Shown: positions 1-10,420, numbered from the stretch's first letter. The stretch: 34,682 nucleotides of DNA from Chara braunii (GCA_003427395.1 BFEA01000025.1:1393236-1427917); one strand, 5' to 3'. A program made the numbers and translations. Notes: generated by a model not told the origin, from the letters alone.

Positions 1-1
1 C

Positions 2-895
2 GAGGGAGTTCCGACTGATCTTATTGATCCTTTTAGAGAAGCTTTTGGCCCAGCTCCTGTGGAGCTAACTCAGTTCGATGATTTTCAGAAATCCAATGGT
101 TCTCTGATGGTTGATATGTCAGTCCCAACCAATGGCAACGAGCAGATACAGATCTCAGCCCCAGATAAGATTTCCCAACTGACGGACTTGATGTTACAGC
201 AATTAAAAATTAATTTTGACTACCTCTCAGGTGATATTATTTTCCAGGAATCCCACAACACTCTGTCCCCGATACCTCGAGGGGATGAAATAATCATGTA
301 TCAACACAAAGAAGAAGTGACCAATGGGTCCTTGCAGCAAGAGAATGATCAGTCAATCATTCCTATTGAGGAAAAGAAAAAGAGGACTTCGCAGCAAAGA
401 ATGGTCTCCTTAAAATCGACAAATGCACAAAGTCAAATTGAGGGTTTGGTTTCCTTTCCAGTTCCGATAACACAAGAAATGGGGAAAAGACAAAAACTAA
501 GGAATATGCTGGAACGGGGACGGGCGGTTAAACCGCCAAACGTAAAAGGGAATCTAGTGATACCTGTGAGAAAGAGGAATGGGAAGTGGGAGTTTGGTCT
601 CTCCCCGATAGGACAAGACCAGTATGGGGGTGTCACGTTAAGGGGATGGACAACACATACAGAGTATCAGACAGCTAACGACCGAATGTTCAAAAAAGAT
701 TTACAAGATTTCTTATCCAAACACTATGACCTGGGTCCACAGGCCATTCTCATGGAAGTTGGGGACAAAGCTCTGATGACTAAGAGAGATGTCTTTGTCC
801 GCTTTGAGGAACACAAGGAAGCAGGCCTTAAGTGGTATTCTCATACTGCCCTCTTGGATCTGCAATGCCTTAAGGTAAAGGCCAATTCTGTGTAG
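2..895 (+). CDS. Probable LINE ORF1 protein, C-terminal part
   Basis: The frame is open from the window edge to a TAG at 893-895, so this is the 3' part of a longer gene. The first possible internal start is a GTG at 59, but the open frame runs through it. The product is hydrophilic, with a basic stretch (EEKKKRTSQQR, then KKRQ/RGRAVKPP) and a conserved-looking C-terminal block with GNLVIPVRKRNGKW and MEVGDKALMTKRDVFVRF. No zinc knuckle is visible in this part. It ends about 200 bp upstream of the endonuclease frame, which is the position of a LINE ORF1 (nucleic-acid-binding chaperone). I do not recognise the domain by sequence; the call rests on position. Confidence 0.5.
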   Translation, partial: EGVPTDLIDPFREAFGPAPVELTQFDDFQKSNGSLMVDMSVPTNGNEQIQISAPDKISQLTDLMLQQLKINFDYLSGDIIFQESHNTLSPIPRGDEIIMYQHKEEVTNGSLQQENDQSIIPIEEKKKRTSQQRMVSLKSTNAQSQIEGLVSFPVPITQEMGKRQKLRNMLERGRAVKPPNVKGNLVIPVRKRNGKWEFGLSPIGQDQYGGVTLRGWTTHTEYQTANDRMFKKDLQDFLSKHYDLGPQAILMEVGDKALMTKRDVFVRFEEHKEAGLKWYSHTALLDLQCLKVKANSV

Positions 896-1091
896 TCGGT
901 AGCTGATGTGGCATCCTTTTGCTGTTCCATTCTTAGAAGAGGAATTCTCCTCTCCTCTTCCGATTTTGACAAGGGAGTTTGTAATAGACTATAGAAAGAA
1001 GGAAAGATAAATTTTTGATATTTTGATAAATATTTTGATCATATCACTTATGGAGGCTCTTCATGCTTTTTATGGTAGAAATCCGGCATGA

Positions 1092-2348
1092 CACCGTGCT
1101 ACACAGGCAGCAAATCTGGATATCAGATCGCTCAATGTAAACGGACTAGCCACGGCTGATGGGGAAAAGAGAAGAGCCTTGATAGAACAACTGAAAGGAG
1201 TAGGGGGACGTATGTGGCCAGACCTTATTTGTATCCAAGAGACGCATCTTACGGAAGCTCTTATTCATGTGAGAGCCCAAAATTTGGTTTGGCCACATAC
1301 TAAGTACTACTCACCATCTCAACGCAGTGGTTCGGGGGGAGTGGTCATTTGGGTTCCACCGGAATCAAGAGTGGAAATCATACAATGGTCAGATGATAAA
1401 AGTCATGGTAGATGGGTGTCTGCGTTAATCATGGTAGAACTAGGAGTCATATGTGTAATAAATGTGTATGGACAAATGATGTTCAATAAAGAGTGAATTT
1501 CTTCCAAAAAATTAGATCTCAGATGCCAGCAGGTATTCCGATTATCATGGTAGAAGATTTCAATGCTGCTCCGGACAGATGGTTAGATCGTTGGAAAATA
1601 CCTGATCCATGTCCGCCATATGTAGAAATAGATGAAATAATAATTAATTCCCTATGTGAAAATCAACGATTATTTGATACCTATAGAAAAAATTTTCCAC
1701 AGGAGAAATTATTTACTTGTATTGGAAATAGTGGAACCCCATCTCAAACGCGCTCCAAAATTGATCTGATATTGATGTCTGATGATCTAGACAGATCCTT
1801 ACTGTGGGCGGCAATATTCCTACAAAGCCCTTGGCCGGGGGACGATCATAAGATGTGTGTGGCTCTCCTGTCTTTTTTAAAAAAGATAGACCAAGGGCGA
1901 GGATTTTACAAACTAAACTCTTCTTTACTTAAACAGGGTCAATTTAAGCATTACATTAGAGATGTGTGAGCCTTTTGGCATTCGACTAAAGATAGGCATG
2001 ATTCTTATGAGGAATGGTTTAATAATGACTTAGCCTTTTTATCTAAGAAATGTAATGAGTTTTCGAAAATACAAGCCAAAAACAGATATCAACAAGAAAT
2101 AAATATACAAGAACAAATTCTAAATTACGAATTATCACATCATTCTGATGATGACCCTCCTCTTACTGATATTCAGGACCTAAAAAAACAATTACTTTCC
2201 TTTGCTCAACATCGTTGGCAAGGTCATTTGATTAGAGGCAAACTAACTAAGTTTGTGACAGACGGACAGATGGATGCTACTTTCTTTTGCTCTAGCTCGT
2301 ACATGATCGAGACGCTCCTTAATAAATGGACTTACAGATTCAAGTAGT
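1092..2348 (+). pseudogene. LINE ORF2, AP-type endonuclease part (broken)
   Basis: This is an exonuclease-endonuclease-phosphatase domain that would nick target DNA for target-primed reverse transcription. The first frame (1092-1496, no ATG needed as part of ORF2) carries SLNVNGL, the catalytic DLICIQETHL motif and VCVINVYG-like sequence. A frameshift near 1490 moves to a second frame holding VEDFNAAPDRW (usually GDFN, so the Gly is replaced by Glu), SKIDLILMSDDL and WPGDDHK (the usual SDH His region). A TGA at 1967-1969 interrupts the second frame, which otherwise stays open to TAG 2346-2348 and encodes the helical linker to RT (AFWHSTKDRHDSYEEWF onward). Another shift near 2290-2330 passes to the RT frame. 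Confidence 0.82.
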
Positions 2349-4088
2349 ACGGATCAACTTCTATCCTCATCCTCAGCAGACAGTCTAAAAATAGCATATG
2401 ATTTCTACAAAAATCTCTTCTCATCTTCCAAGGATCCTGAGGAAACAAAGGAAGATGATTTAGCAATAAACAGTTTCCTTCAACCCATGACACAAACACT
2501 CTCCCAGGAACAAAAAAATTTATTAGAAAGACCAATGGAAAAAGAGAAAATTTGGGCAGCATTACTACAGATGGAGGAAGGGAAAACCCCAGGAATTGAT
2601 GGCTTGCCAAAAGAATTTTGGGAAATCATGTGGCCAACTTTTGTCTCTGATCTAATGAAATTCTTTAACTCAATCCATGAATCTGGAAAAATGGGGGAAT
2701 TTGTGGGACAAGGAATCCTTACACTCATCCATAAAAAGGGGGATAAGACAAACATTAGAAACTACAGGCCGATTACTCTATTAAGTGTGGTTTATAAAAT
2801 GTTAGCTAAAGCTTTGGCTAATCGTCTGATCCCTGTGATGGCGGACATTATTCATCCATCTCAAACAGGATTTATCAATGGGAGACATATTCAAGACAAC
2901 ATATTACTCATTAACGAATTAATTAAACTATCAAGACAATCAAAGAATAATGTTGCCTTTATTTTTATCGATTTTGAGAAAGCTTATGATCATGTGGATT
3001 GAGGATTTTTAGATGCTTGCTTAGTTAAAATGAATTTTGGACAAAACTTAAGGAAATGGGTACGTATCCTACATATCCTACATATGAATGCAACCACACG
3101 CATTCTTATAAATGGGTTTCTTTCCTCGGAAATCAAACTACAACGGTCGGTCAGACAAGGATATCCATTAGCACCCTTCTTGTTCTTAATCATCATGGAA
3201 GCACTAGGGGTCAATTTGAGGGCAAATAGAAATATAAAAAAATTGAGTATCTCTGGAATCCCTGAGGAAGCCATCCCAATCTCTTCAATGTTTGCTGACG
3301 ATCTTACTGTTATCATGGATGCGACACAAGAGAATATGGTTGAAATCCAAGCGCTAATGAACAGGTTCGCACAAGTCTCAGACATGGTTGTCAACTGGGG
3401 CAATAAAACCCAGGGCTGGTGGATCCACTCTGCAGGAGATAGGCCACCGGAACAACCAAGAGTGAAATGGCTACCTTTAGAAGCACCAGTGCGTGTCTTG
3501 GGGGTCTCCCTAACTGCAGTCGGGAAACCCACCACTCATAATGAGTGGGTAACTAAACCAGCTATTGACAAGATGAATTTATGGAAAAATAAGCATATTT
3601 CAGTATTTGGGAGAGCTCTTATTATTAACAATGTCATATTGGCTTTTATATGGTATAAAACGGAGTTGTGGTCGTCGAGTAAAATAAGCACTAAAGTGTT
3701 GCAGAGGCAGATCACAACCTTTCTGTGGAGGGGTAATCATGATTTGGACAAGGTTATCCCTAGAGTGGCTTGGAGATATCTGTGCCAACCCAAATCCAGA
3801 GGGGGCCTAGGGATTCTAGACCCTACCCTTCAGTCGCAGGCTTTAGCTTTACAATGGATAAAAAAGTTAATCCTGTCTACTGATTTACCATAGCAACCAA
3901 TGGCCTTAGAACAAATTAGAAGATTAGCACCCCAGGCAAGTGAAGATACTCATCCTCTTTCCTGGATTGAAGATCGATTTTGGACTATCCCTAGAGTGTT
4001 AATGGGAAGAAGAGGTTCAGGGGATAGAGAGGAGGCCAGAAGGGATCTAGTTTTGGATAATTTATGGACAAATCTTTTTCATAGGTAG
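2307..4088 (+). pseudogene. LINE ORF2, reverse transcriptase part (broken)
   Basis: One reading frame runs from 2307 to 4088, interrupted only by TGA 3000-3002 and TAG 3891-3893 before the final TAG at 4086. It has the ordered motifs of a non-LTR RT: EGKTPGIDGLPKEFW, LIHKKGDKTNIRNYRPITLL, HPSQTGFINGRHIQDNI, FIFIDFEKAYDHVD, SVRQGYPLAPFLF and the catalytic FADD at 3291-3302. The thumb follows, with GRALIINNVILAFIWY and the RGGLGILDP box. TGA 3000 falls where the family has Trp after HVD/RVE. The zf-RVT domain expected further downstream is absent, so the 3' end is cut. It is clearly an RT and clearly dead. Confidence 0.9.
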
Positions 4089-4099
4089 ATGACCCAAGT

Positions 4100-5422
4100 T
4101 CCTTTGAGGGTTCCGGCGATGGCTCTCAGTAGGTTCTACCAGCTTCTCCTCAACCTTCTCTTTTCCCTTGTCCTTCTTCAAGATCGGGCAAAACTTGTCT
4201 GAACTTTCTGCCCGCTCCCTGAACACATTCAAATGTGCGCTAGATACTGGCTCTCTCCATCTAACTCCGTCTAGTTCATCGAGCAAGTTAAGCCCCTGCT
4301 TCTAGTCTATTGACCACACGGTAGGACCCCATCCACCGGTTCGCTAGTTTTTCCGACCATGTTCTTTCTAGAGAGGAATCGTAGAGTAAGACTAGACTCC
4401 CAACGAGTATACCTTCTAACCTAACTCGAAGGTTTTTATCCCACCTTTCCTTGTCTTTTCCCCTTTGGACTTTCAGTCTTTCTACGGCTTCCCGGGAAGT
4501 ATCCTCCAGTGTCTTAGTTATTTGCCTAATTCTGGCGCTTAGTAACTGCTCCCTAGTCGATACCCCTTCCCAGTCAATCCTCGTCCGCGAGTATATATGA
4601 AACTCTATGGGTAAGGGACAGTGCCTCCCGAACCATAAGGTGTAGGGTGGGTACCCAGTGGTGGCTCGGACAGTAATGTCATCCGCCCAGACTGCAAATC
4701 TCATATATTTTTCCACTCCGTCTCTTTACCCATGCACCATTTGGCAAGCGCATTCACTAGAGATTGATGTCCCCTTTCAACAGGGGTGAGTCTGAGGATG
4801 GTACGTCGTGAACAAGGACACTCGAATCCTTGCTTTTTGGAGTAAGGTCTGGACTTCCTTAGCCATGAACTCCGACCCTCTGTCCATAACGATTTTCCCT
4901 CCACATCTGTAACGAGTGATATACTCTGTTAGGTACTCGATGAACGCTTTCCCCGTTTTTTGACACAACGCATGCTTCTACAAATCCAATTAAGTCATCT
5001 CTGATATCCATGATATAATTCATTCCTCCTTTACCTTTGGGCACCTTGACTAAGTCCACATGAACTTTTTGTCCCACCACAGTTGGATAAAGAGGGAACA
5101 ACGGTTCCTTGTATTTAACTACAACGGTTTTCTAACACTCCATGCATGTCTGGCAGTAGGACTCTACATCTCTGTACAAGTTGTCCCACCAGTAAAGATT
5201 CATGACCTTCTCAAAGGTCCCTTTTACTCCTCTATGCCCTCCAACGATCCCATCGTGAAGCTCGCCGATTATCTCCTTATGCTCTCCCTCATCGCATACT
5301 ACCCTCATCGATATACCGTTTTTAGGTGGTCTCTTATAAAGGTGGTCTGCCTTAAGGTAGTACTGCCGAGCTTCCTTCCTGAGCTTATCACGACCTTCAT
5401 CTCCCCTAAGAGATATCGTCAT
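4100..5422 (-). pseudogene. Gypsy integrase (HHCC, DDE core, C-terminal tail), broken
   Basis: The zinc-binding domain is seen at 5422-5135 with ELHDGIVGGHRG and YCQTCMEC (H-H-C-C). A TAG at about 5132 interrupts the same frame before the core, which begins VGQKVHVDLVKVPKGKGG (first Asp). A frameshift follows near 4950, then IVMDRGSEF (second Asp) and TYHPQTHPC. A further shift leads to VERGHQSLVNALAKW with the catalytic Glu. The frame 4716-4288 carries TTGYPPYTLWFGRHCPLPIE and GSLVLLYDSS. A one-base insertion near 4289 then causes a stop before the typical LDELDGVRWREPVSSAHLNV end (4286-4100). All catalytic positions exist, but on at least four frame segments. Confidence 0.83.
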
Positions 5423-6015
5423 ATTTTGTGGTACTTATCGATATAGAGGTTTTCTAGGAACGAAGTGGTGTCACTAGTACTAGGCTCCATCTTTTCCGAG
5501 TCTATCTCCATCTCTAAATAACTTATCGATGCCCCAGTCGATGCTAAGTCCCCTTCTTTTAACGTGATCTGCGAAAACCCATCCGCCACGACGTTCCTGA
5601 CCCCGGATATGCGCCCAACTACATAGTCAAACATCCTTATGTGCATAAGCCATCTGGTTATCGTAGGGTCCATCAGAGAGAAGTCCTTCTGTAATACGAC
5701 AACTATCGCCGTAGAGTCGACCCGCAAAATGAACCTCCGCCCGTAGATATAGTGTTTAAAGACGTTTAGGCAATGCAACACCCCAAGAACTTCCTTCTTA
5801 AACTGAGAATATTCTCTCTTGGTGGCATTCAGCGTTTTACTTTCAAACCTAAGGGGTATTTCTCTATCACCAAAGTCTTTCTGAGCTAAGACCCCACCTA
5901 CGGATGTTGGCCTAGCGTCAGTACATACTACAAACGACCTTTTCTCCTCGTCGTCGAAATAAGGGACTCCAAGGACTTGCCCTCCTTCCCTAAACTCATC
6001 CTTCAAGATCTTCAC
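5419..6015 (-). pseudogene. Gypsy RNase H domain
   Basis: This block follows RT in the pol order. Visible motifs are FVVCTDARPTSVGGVL (first catalytic Asp, usually DAS), LNATKREYSQFKKEVLGVLH (catalytic Glu region), FILRVDSTAIV (second Asp) and NVVADGFSQI, the usual N-x-VADALSR tail. It ends at about 5419, just before the integrase zinc-binding block, in a different frame. RNase H degrades the RNA strand during reverse transcription. The motif set is close to complete, but the upstream and downstream frame breaks make it non-functional in this copy. Confidence 0.82.
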
Positions 6016-6091
6016 CGCGTCCTTTTGTACACTCGTCCATTTCTACTCCTCGCCTTTGCACAATAGTCTTCTTATAGGATCGACCTTTTCC

Positions 6092-7300
6092 TCATATCCT
6101 TTTACGAAGTTCTTCCAGAACCCAACTACCCCTAAGAGCTGGCGTATATCCGTAATATGTTGCAGCGGCGTAGGCCAATTCATAAGCTTTTCTAGTTTGG
6201 CGGGTCCGACCGCTTGCCATTTTTATCGCAAATATAACCCAATATCTTAATGGAGTATACTGACCATCTTCTTTTGGTCTCACTCATCGTGAGATTCGCG
6301 TCTTCCAACTTCATTAACACCTTTTTGGTGTTATCAGTGTGGGCTGCGATGAAATTCCTTACCCCGAGTCTCACCTTGGTCTCATCCTTCTCGTACGACC
6401 ATTTGATTGGAAAGTCGTCTAGGAAAATTTTCACCAGATTTCGTATAAGTTCCCCCAATATTGAGACCATCGCCCTTTGAAAGACCGCAACTGCATTATT
6501 TCATCCCATCGGTACCACCATCATCTGGACTAATCCTAATAGCGTGTGCATCACAGTCAGGTGCCGATCTCTATAGTCTTGTGAAATTTCATCGTACCCT
6601 GAGAAAAGATCGCAGACGGAGTAGATAGAACGCCCCGCCGATCCGTCGGCCAGAAGATCCGGGTTTGGAATAAATCCAACATCTCTAACCGTGACTTTAT
6701 TTATTTTCTGCAGGTCTTGTATCCATCGCAACTTCGCGTTCGACTTCCTTATGAAGAACCACCCGTTTGCATAGACGCTCTCACACGGTTTAGTTGCTAA
6801 TGTCCTGATCTTTTCCTTCAAGAAGTCCACTATCATCTCCTTTTTTTTCTTAGCATAATTCCATCCCATGTCATTCCACGGCACATGCGAAGCCGTATAG
6901 ATCCTCGCTGGTTTAGCATATTATCATAGATCTATTTGTCCCCTCTCCGCATCGCAGAAAGCTATCGCCTTATCACAAACCCTTAACGTCTCGATTATCA
7001 GTTCCCTTTCTTCCTCGGTTATATTCCCATCGTCTATGTCCATTCCTTTCAACCTCTCGTTAGTGATTCATTGCCCTTCAGTGGCTTTTCGTTCCCTAAT
7101 CAACTGAGTTATTTTCTCCTCAGTGATCCCTATCTCCCCGGTCCTATCACGACGAACTGCAGCCGGCTCGTTGGGGGCATGGCCAACCCCAAAAGAGAGC
7201 GGGGTCGGCCATAGGCCTACTGGATAGAAGATTTTTAGTATTTTACTTGCTGCTGTGCAATTATCGCATTGGGTGGAGCCCTCCTTCAATCACGGAGTAT
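6092..7300 (-). pseudogene. Gypsy reverse transcriptase (broken)
   Basis: The N-terminal side (7289-7068) reads HAPNEPAAVRRDRTGEIGIT and IRERKATEG, a conserved stretch upstream of RT. Then come HVPWNDMGW, ANGWFFIRKSNAKLRWIQDL, INKVTVRDVGFIPNPDLL and SIYSVCDLFSGYDEI (catalytic Asp). The second catalytic motif is FLDD at 6414-6425. The frames 6884-6501 and 6470-6192 are the same frame, split by a TGA at about 6498 exactly where PMG is normally followed by Trp. A frameshift near 6190 leads into the connection region (GYEEK, GSWVLEELRKR) around 6092-6190. Two adjacent stops lie at about 6915-6925. Confidence 0.85.
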
Positions 7301-7374
7301 ATGGAGAGTGTCAGGACTGTCTCTTATACACATCTAGATGTGTATAAGAGACAGGTATATGGAGAGTGTCAGGA
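7297..7374. other. Residual Tn5/Nextera junction adapter with 20-bp flanking duplication
   Basis: Bases 7317-7335 read CTGTCTCTTATACACATCT and 7336-7354 are its exact reverse complement. This is the Tn5 mosaic end placed back to back, identical to the Nextera mate-pair junction adapter. The 20 bases before it (7297-7316, starting GTATATGGAGAG) are repeated directly after it (7355-7374). It is a library artefact, not biology, and the join at this point should not be trusted. Confidence 0.97.
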
Positions 7375-7447
7375 TCACTGCTGACAGAAGTTGAGTTTAT
7401 TCCAGAAAATGTGGCAGTTACTTTCTGCACTGTTGTTGCAACCACCA

Positions 7448-7478
7448 CCATCAGATCATTTGTGATCTGATGGNTGGN
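7448..7478. repeat. 11-bp fold-back next to ambiguous bases
   Basis: CCATCAGATCA at 7448-7458 and TGATCTGATGG at 7463-7473 form a perfect 11-bp hairpin with a 4-base loop. N calls lie at 7474 and 7478, where the stem would continue. A fold-back ending in undetermined bases so close to the adapter suggests a gap-filled or chimeric join. Confidence 0.7.
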
Positions 7479-8650
7479 AAGCACTCTGCCGTGATCTCAG
7501 GTGGGAGGTCTCTGTTTTTTTTTTTTTTTTTTTGCCTTTCTCCTGTTTTCTCGCCCCAGAAATTCGTAATGAACCTGTCAGGTCGCTGCCACTCAGTGTC
7601 ACACTGGATCGGCCACACTCCTATCGGACTGCTAATGGGACCACACCCCAGATGTGAAACGCTTGTAAACAGATTGACGAAAGAAGGATTAATTTAGGAT
7701 CGATTACGTAATTAGAGATTTTAGGTATTACAAATTTGAAATCAACGTGAAATCCAGGCGATGAAGATCAGGATGATCAGGAATATATTCAAAAAGTTAG
7801 TTGGGATATTAATTAAAGATGATAGTATTCCAATGTTAGTTGAGATATTGATTAAGATGATGAAATATGATGATGACTGGATTGGTAACTGGAATGATGA
7901 TTGAATGATTTTATGGTACTAATTTAATAGTACTAGTAGATAAGAGAGCATTCTAAATTCGGGTAGGAACAACTTGACGGTCGTAGCAGTAAGCCGTAAA
8001 TAACTAACTGCGTGAAAAGAAGAACGCGCGAGGCATCCGACCACCCTTCCTCCCCCCCTCTATCCCTACTGTCTCTACCCCCCTATACCCCAATCTTTCC
8101 TGCCATTGCCCCCATCCTTCACCCTCTTCCTCCTTTTACCCCGCTCCTCCCCCCCCCCTTCCCCCGGCAATGACCTGCATTTGTTGTCTTGCTATCCCTC
8201 CTTCCCTACTCGGAAGTCGTGCACAGAACCCCAAACAAGTCAGCAGAGAGCAGGTGAGAACGGAGAACGAGAGAGGAGATTGGCGAGAAGAAAGTAGAGG
8301 GTATGAAGAAGGGATAGTGTGATGACCGACCAAACATGGACTGAAACACACAACTGATTTCTGAGCTTTGCCCATAGACTGAACGCCCTGCTGAGTTTCC
8401 CGCTTGCTACTAAGTCTGTGTGTGCATGCTTGTTGGACTGCATGTCTGTCTGAGTGCTGGTTGGCTTGAGTGTGTGTGTGGCCCGCAACGGCACTTGAGC
8501 GTTCATTGGGCCCTCGGGGCCGGTACTTACCTGTGGCCATGACATTGAGGGATTGCAGCAGGAAAAACACTCAAGTAGCGGGTAGGCTGGTACCGCACCC
8601 TGAAGGGGTAGATGTGCGGGTACTGGAGGCCGAGCAGAAGAAGACAAAAG
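7479..8650. other. Non-coding interval
   Basis: I see no convincing gene. There is a 19-T run at 7515-7533, an AT-rich GATGAT-like stretch at 7750-7920, and C-rich pyrimidine tracts at 8040-8165. Around 7610-7650 a short motif (TGCTAATGGGACCACACCCC) resembles one at about 21518-21545 (TGCTAGTGGGACCGTGCCCC), hinting at a shared old repeat. Confidence 0.5.
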
Positions 8651-9291
8651 TGGCATTTTTAGAGGCCCAGTAGTTGTAGGTTAGGTCTAGGTGTACCAGT
8701 CCAACCAATCTGGGTCTAGGGCCTGTACGGGCAATATCAGAGTCTGCAATGATGTTTCCCTCCGAAAGGGAGGAGGTACCGGTTGCTTGGAAGGCCAAGC
8801 GGCCTGGAAGTCACCACCCGAAGAGGCAAGCAGGCCGCTATATCTCCCAGCTGGGCGAAGAGCTCGACCTCTTTTTCGGTGTGCAAGTTTGGCGACACAC
8901 TGGTGGAGCGCCGGTTGGAGCAGCGTTATGCTGGAGCAGCGCTGTTGGGGAGGAAGGAGAAGGACACGAGTGAGGAAGAAGGAAGGAAGGGGGAGGAGCG
9001 CAAGGGGTACCTACCTGGCTATGGTGGCGGCCATGGAACTATTGATTCCCCTGCGGAATTTTATAAGGTCAGTACCCTTCATGTGGGGACCACAGGAGGG
9101 CAGGCCCAGACCTAGGTTTGGAAGAAGGCCCGGTACCCGACAAAAAGGGGCCCCTTCGCTGGAAACTCTTCAGGGGCCAAACAGGCCCGGGTACAGGTTC
9201 GGGAAAGCCATGCTACCGGGGCGCTGCAACTTGTCAACAGCCCCGGAGAACACAAAGAGGCTGAAGCACTCTGAGAAGAAGGCCAGCAAAG

Positions 9292-9299
9292 TATATAAG
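9292..9299 (+). promoter_or_regulatory. TATA-like box in candidate LTR
   Basis: TATATAAG lies in an otherwise GC-rich context, about 2.1 kb upstream of the primer binding site. If the region is an LTR, this would be the start of its R region. Position and sequence only. Confidence 0.35.
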
Positions 9300-9542
9300 C
9301 CCAACCGGGCTCAAAGGCGGGGCACTTCCGAGATACGTACGTACGGGCGCACTATGGAGGAGGAGGGGAGACACTTCCCACATGCGTACTTACGGGCGCA
9401 CGACAGAGCTCGAGAGAGACAGGAGGCGCACGAAGCTGGCACGAGTGTGCTGGCTCGGGACGTGGCTGAACACTTTCCCACTCGGCACGTCCAGGCGCGC
9501 CACGGCCCACGGGACTGAGAAAGAGACACGCAAAGGAGCTAC

Positions 9543-10140
9543 GGGCATGCACCAGCGCGCAGGTTCTCACGCACGACAGGCTGTTGCACGCACGACAGGC
9601 TGTTGCACGCACGACAGGCTGTTGCACGCACGACAGGCTGTTGCACGCACAAGTAAGCACTAACGTGCAAGTCCCGCACAACGCACACGCGTAAGCTGCG
9701 CAGCCGCGCACAGACAAGGCACACACGTGCGCAACCGAGCGCGACCCCGAGCATGATTGGGACATCGCACGCACAGCCGCGCTCAGTCGAAGCGCGCACA
9801 TGCTCACTCGAGCATACCTGCGCGAAATTGGGATCAGGGGCGTGGATAACCACGTGCACCACGCGCACACGGGCATGCACCAGCGCGCAGGTTCTCACGC
9901 GGGGCAGACTGCAGTGCGCACGGGCGCGCACTAGCGCACAAGCCGCGCACAGCGCGTGCGTGTAGCTCACAGCCCCACACAGACAAGGCGCACACATGTG
10001 CAACCGCGCGCGACCCCTCGCATGATCGGGACGCCACGATCGTAGCCGCGCAGCCACGCTCAGTGGAAGCGCGTGCATGCTCACTCGAGCATACTTGCGC
10101 ACTATTGGGGTCGAGGGCGCGGATAACCGCGCACACACGG
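9543..10140. repeat. Two diverged copies of a ~277-bp unit
   Basis: GGGCATGCACCAGCGCGCAG occurs at 9543 and 9871, and TGCTCACTCG at 9801 and 10078 (offset 277). Blocks around ACAGACAAGG and GATTGGGACATCGC recur in the same order in both. The first copy is longer because it contains an expanded 19-mer array. The unit is dominated by GCGCAC-type alternating purine-pyrimidine sequence. Confidence 0.8.
9568..9643. repeat. 4 x 19-bp perfect tandem repeat
   Basis: The unit CACGCACGACAGGCTGTTG is repeated four times without a mismatch inside the first 277-bp copy. The second copy has only a related single segment, so this expansion is more recent than the larger duplication. Confidence 0.95.
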
Positions 10141-10273
10141 GCACACGATCGGGACTGGGGTGAGGATAGTCGCGCGCACAACGTGTGCGCACAGATCGGG
10201 GCGCGGAAGTGGCCACGCGCTCACTCGTGCACTATAGCTGGGCGCAACAGCCCAACTCGCGGGTGATCAGAGT

Positions 10274-10420
10274 CGGGACATCCGGCGGAACAAGCCTTTG
10301 GGACACAATCGGGACATCCGGCAGGACGGGCCTTTTGGGACACAATCGGGACATCCGGCGGGACGGGCCTTTTGGGCACAATCAGGACATCCGACGGAAT
10401 GGAACTTTGGGCCAGACTGG
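10274..10420. repeat. ~36-bp tandem repeat (CGGGACATCCGG family)
   Basis: Copies start at 10274, 10310, 10347 and 10383 (36-37 bp period), each with CGGGACATCCGGCGG followed by GGCCTTTTGGGACACAAT or a variant. Beyond 10420 the sequence continues as degenerate GGGAC/CCAGACTGGGA-type repeats to about 10620. Confidence 0.9.

Larger units (their letters stand above)
1..4088 (+). mobile_element. L1-type LINE, 5' part off-window and 3' truncated
   Basis: An ORF1-like frame is followed by an APE-type endonuclease and a non-LTR reverse transcriptase in the order typical of L1 LINEs. The element enters from the left edge, so its 5' end is not visible. At about 4088 the RT C-terminal region stops without the zinc-binding (zf-RVT) domain or a poly(A) tail, and minus-strand gypsy coding sequence begins at once. 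That makes this end a breakpoint, not a natural LINE 3' end. The copy is inactive: frameshifts near 1490 and 2300 and in-frame stops at 1967, 3000, 3891 and 4086. Confidence 0.85.
4089..7300 (-). mobile_element. Ty3/gypsy pol remnant without visible LTRs
   Basis: On the minus strand, from high to low coordinate, come a pre-RT linker, RT, RNase H and integrase. This RT-RH-IN order is that of Ty3/gypsy (Metaviridae). No protease, Gag or LTR can be seen on either side: the left end abuts the LINE at about 4089 and the right end lies about 20 bp from a sequencing adapter. Several frameshifts and stops are present. The RT has motifs such as DLFSGYDEI and LGLVQMMVVPMG that resemble the gypsy lineages of fungi and algae more than typical plant chromoviruses. 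That affinity is a judgement by eye. Confidence 0.85.

Noticed and set aside
5060-5446. Plus-strand frames over the gypsy pol region
   Set aside because: They are shadows of the integrase on the other strand; only the minus strand shows family motifs.
8691-9518. 275-codon open frame in the GC-rich region
   Set aside because: Composition follows the GC-rich repeats, overlapping long frames exist on both strands, and no domain-like pattern is visible.
9568-9643. CRISPR-like array
   Set aside because: Perfect 19-bp units abut each other without spacers, and the genome is eukaryotic.
9539-10216. Long minus-strand Cys/Ala-rich frame
   Set aside because: It is generated by the GCGCAC tandem repeats; the repeated residues mirror the DNA repeat.
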